DNA from: Flavobacteriia bacterium
GTDB taxonomy: Bacteria > Bacteroidota > Bacteroidia > Flavobacteriales_D > Crocinitomicaceae
Reading direction: 5' to 3'
Assembly: GCA_026391005.1 (NCBI GenBank)
Contig: JAPLEV010000008.1
Location: 43,360-107,359 of the forward strand
DNA length: 64,000 nt
In this document: piece after piece, positions 62,976 through 64,000 of the stretch
Layout: every line of letters starts with the position of its first letter
Position numbering within the stretch: the first letter of the stretch is position 1
Notes under the pieces: model-generated
What the model saw: the letters and a program-made list of their open reading frames with translations, nothing else
Database searches by the model: none
What the model was told of the DNA's origin: nothing
Translations under genes and position numbers: made by a program

Positions 62976-63224
62976 TTAATCAAAGCCGTTAAGCTTTTCA
63001 CTTACAATTCGGTCAAGGTACAGTTTTTCGACCTTGGCCCTGGCCCATGGCATGCGTCTCAAAAATTTTAAACTTGATTTTACACTAGGCTCGTGACTAA
63101 AACAATTTATGGGAATAAAATAAGCAAGCTTCTCCCAACCAAATTTTTCATGGAGTTCAGTGAGCATTTTCTCGAGCGTTATCCCATGTAAGGGATTATT
63201 CGATTGGTCTTGTGGTGTAGGCAT
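62976..63224 (-). CDS. VF530/DUF2132 family small DNA-binding-like protein
   Basis: An 82-residue protein from ATG 63224 ([14 protein letters not shown]). The family signature is clear: [40 protein letters not shown] and [17 protein letters not shown]. Members of the VF530 family have a structure suggesting DNA binding, but the role is unproven. An in-frame start at 63242 is possible but adds six residues not typical for the family. Confidence 0.9.
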   Translation of the reverse strand: MPTPQDQSNNPLHGITLEKMLTELHEKFGWEKLAYFIPINCFSHEPSVKSSLKFLRRMPWARAKVEKLYLDRIVSEKLNGFD

Positions 63225-63285
63225 CCTTATATATACTGACAAGATAAAAAAAATTATTCATTTAACTGAATTACCAATTTTATTG

Positions 63286-63317
63286 ACAAAAAAAAGGGGC
63301 GAATAAATCGCCCCTTT
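63286..63317 (-). terminator. Rho-independent terminator after the T9SS type A protein
   Basis: Perfect 10-bp stem AAAGGGGCGA (63293-63302 on plus) with TCGCCCCTTT (63308-63317), loop of five, and on the minus strand a T-run of eight. It lies 19 bases past the stop of the gene starting off the right edge. Confidence 0.9.
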
Positions 63318-63335
63318 AACTCGGTATTAAAACTC

Positions 63336-64000
63336 TTAATTTCTAACTATTCTGATTGTTTGGTTCTCTCCTTTCACAGTGAAGTTCAAGAAATAAATAC
63401 CAGCGTTTAAGTTCGCTATATTGATGCTAGTTTCATTGCCTTTTAATGCAATTACAGTTTCACCCATAATATTTGTAATGTTGTTCAAGATTGCAGATGA
63501 ATTAGATACAACAGCCAATGTTCCATTAGATGGATTTGGATAAACCGATACCGCTTGGCTTGATAAATCTTCGATGCCAGAAACACAAGCAGCGCAAGTG
63601 TTAAAACATACAACACCAAGATCAGCTATTCCAGCAACAGTATATGAACGATTCGTAAATCCTCCATTTGTTACTGTGCAAGGCTCACCACCAACAAATT
63701 GCTCTTGACCATTCCAACCATCTAAGGTGAACTTATATTCGATTGAACCATTTGGTAATGGAAGAATAACCTCCCAAATTCCATCCATGTTGGCATCCGT
63801 CATTGGATTACACGCTCCACACCAATTGTTAAATGTTCCATTTATGAAAACACCTGTGTAAGGTAGACCAACATAATTAGCCATGTCTACTTTGAAAGTA
63901 ACATTGCTAGCACAAGCCGTACAACTATTATAACAAACTGTTCCTAAAACAGCATCGCCTGTAACAGTGTACGAACGATTTGTAAATCCTCCATTAGTAA
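63336..64000 (-). CDS. C-terminal part of a T9SS type A secreted repeat protein (runs off right edge)
   Basis: The minus-strand frame is open from the window edge to the stop at 63336 (about 221 codons visible). The apparent ATG at 63884 is internal: the upstream codons continue the same protein, ending NVTFKVDM just before it. A unit of about 109 residues recurs: TNGGFTNRSYTV then a Cys-rich CYNSCTAC or CFNTCAAC end, with FINGTFNNWCGACNPM, DANMDGIWEVILPLPNGSIE and FTLDGWNGQEQFVGG inside, resembling carbohydrate-binding (starch-binding-like) beta-sandwich repeats. The last 70 residues are a T9SS type A sorting domain (SVYPNPSNG to NAGIYFLNFTVKG). Total length and N terminus are unknown. Confidence 0.85.
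   Translation of the reverse strand, partial: TNGGFTNRSYTVTGDAVLGTVCYNSCTACASNVTFKVDMANYVGLPYTGVFINGTFNNWCGACNPMTDANMDGIWEVILPLPNGSIEYKFTLDGWNGQEQFVGGEPCTVTNGGFTNRSYTVAGIADLGVVCFNTCAACVSGIEDLSSQAVSVYPNPSNGTLAVVSNSSAILNNITNIMGETVIALKGNETSINIANLNAGIYFLNFTVKGENQTIRIVRN
63643..64000 (-). repeat. Tandem in-gene repeat, period 327 bp (109 codons)
   Basis: The segment reading TNGGFTNRSYTV at 63643-63673 recurs at 63970-64000, 327 bases apart, with several base differences but near-identical translation. Only slightly more than one unit is in the window; further copies probably lie beyond the right edge. Confidence 0.75.

Noticed and set aside
63336..63884. Treating the right-edge gene as a complete 182-residue protein starting at 63884
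   Set aside because: The frame continues upstream to the window edge with repeat-like protein sequence and no signal peptide follows the internal Met, so the gene is partial.

Overview
The window looks like a chromosomal segment from a gliding or type IX secretion (T9SS)-competent Bacteroidota, most likely of the class Flavobacteriia. The reasons are: low G+C; gldA; three secreted proteins with T9SS type A or type B C-terminal sorting domains; a bifunctional Pgi/Pmi isomerase; many lipoproteins and outer-membrane proteins; and a recurrent promoter element TAnnTTTG (the Bacteroidota -7 box) close upstream of start codons. I see no rRNA, tRNA, insertion sequence, prophage or CRISPR array. Coding density is very high and no gene-free stretch exceeds 300 bases. 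The longest gap (60580-60855) holds what looks like a decayed small gene plus the dxr promoter.

Left part (1-16039): a PfkB-type kinase with a gene running off the left edge, a methyltransferase convergent with an antiquitin-type aldehyde dehydrogenase, prs-rplY, then a seven-gene same-strand run: cyanophycin synthetase, xseA, rnpA, a C-terminal processing protease, an O-antigen ligase-like protein, gldA and tyrS. queA faces this run.

Centre-left (16209-28632): a three-gene O-acyltransferase module (MBOAT, DHHW protein, SGNH hydrolase with LysM) whose middle gene carries an in-frame run of nine G; a YyaL/DUF255 protein; a split transketolase whose two subunit genes are separated by a secreted VWA-domain protein; and a small secreted protein coupled to a large T9SS type B cargo with a P-domain.

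Centre (28790-45046): glycolytic gap and pgk facing each other, an M1 aminopeptidase lipoprotein, a Bcp peroxiredoxin, recA (with a perfect palindrome at its promoter), an Ig-like lipoprotein and a thioredoxin. A minus-strand run follows, with pccB, pgi/pmi, lipB, a beta-lactamase-fold hydrolase and a hypothetical gene. After it come a TPR lipoprotein with a membrane partner and a quinone oxidoreductase-like enzyme.

Right part (45171-64000): tadA, a RidA protein, an rRNA methyltransferase-like gene, a TonB-dependent receptor, rluB with two coupled envelope genes, yraN, a choice-of-anchor-L T9SS protein, an M20 peptidase, an LEA-like lipoprotein, polA, dxr, small conserved proteins, and at the right edge the C-terminal part of a T9SS type A protein built from roughly 109-residue tandem repeats.

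Most content is housekeeping. The parts that most deserve a second look are the possibly phase-variable O-acylation module, the split transketolase with its embedded VWA gene, and the recA-proximal palindrome.
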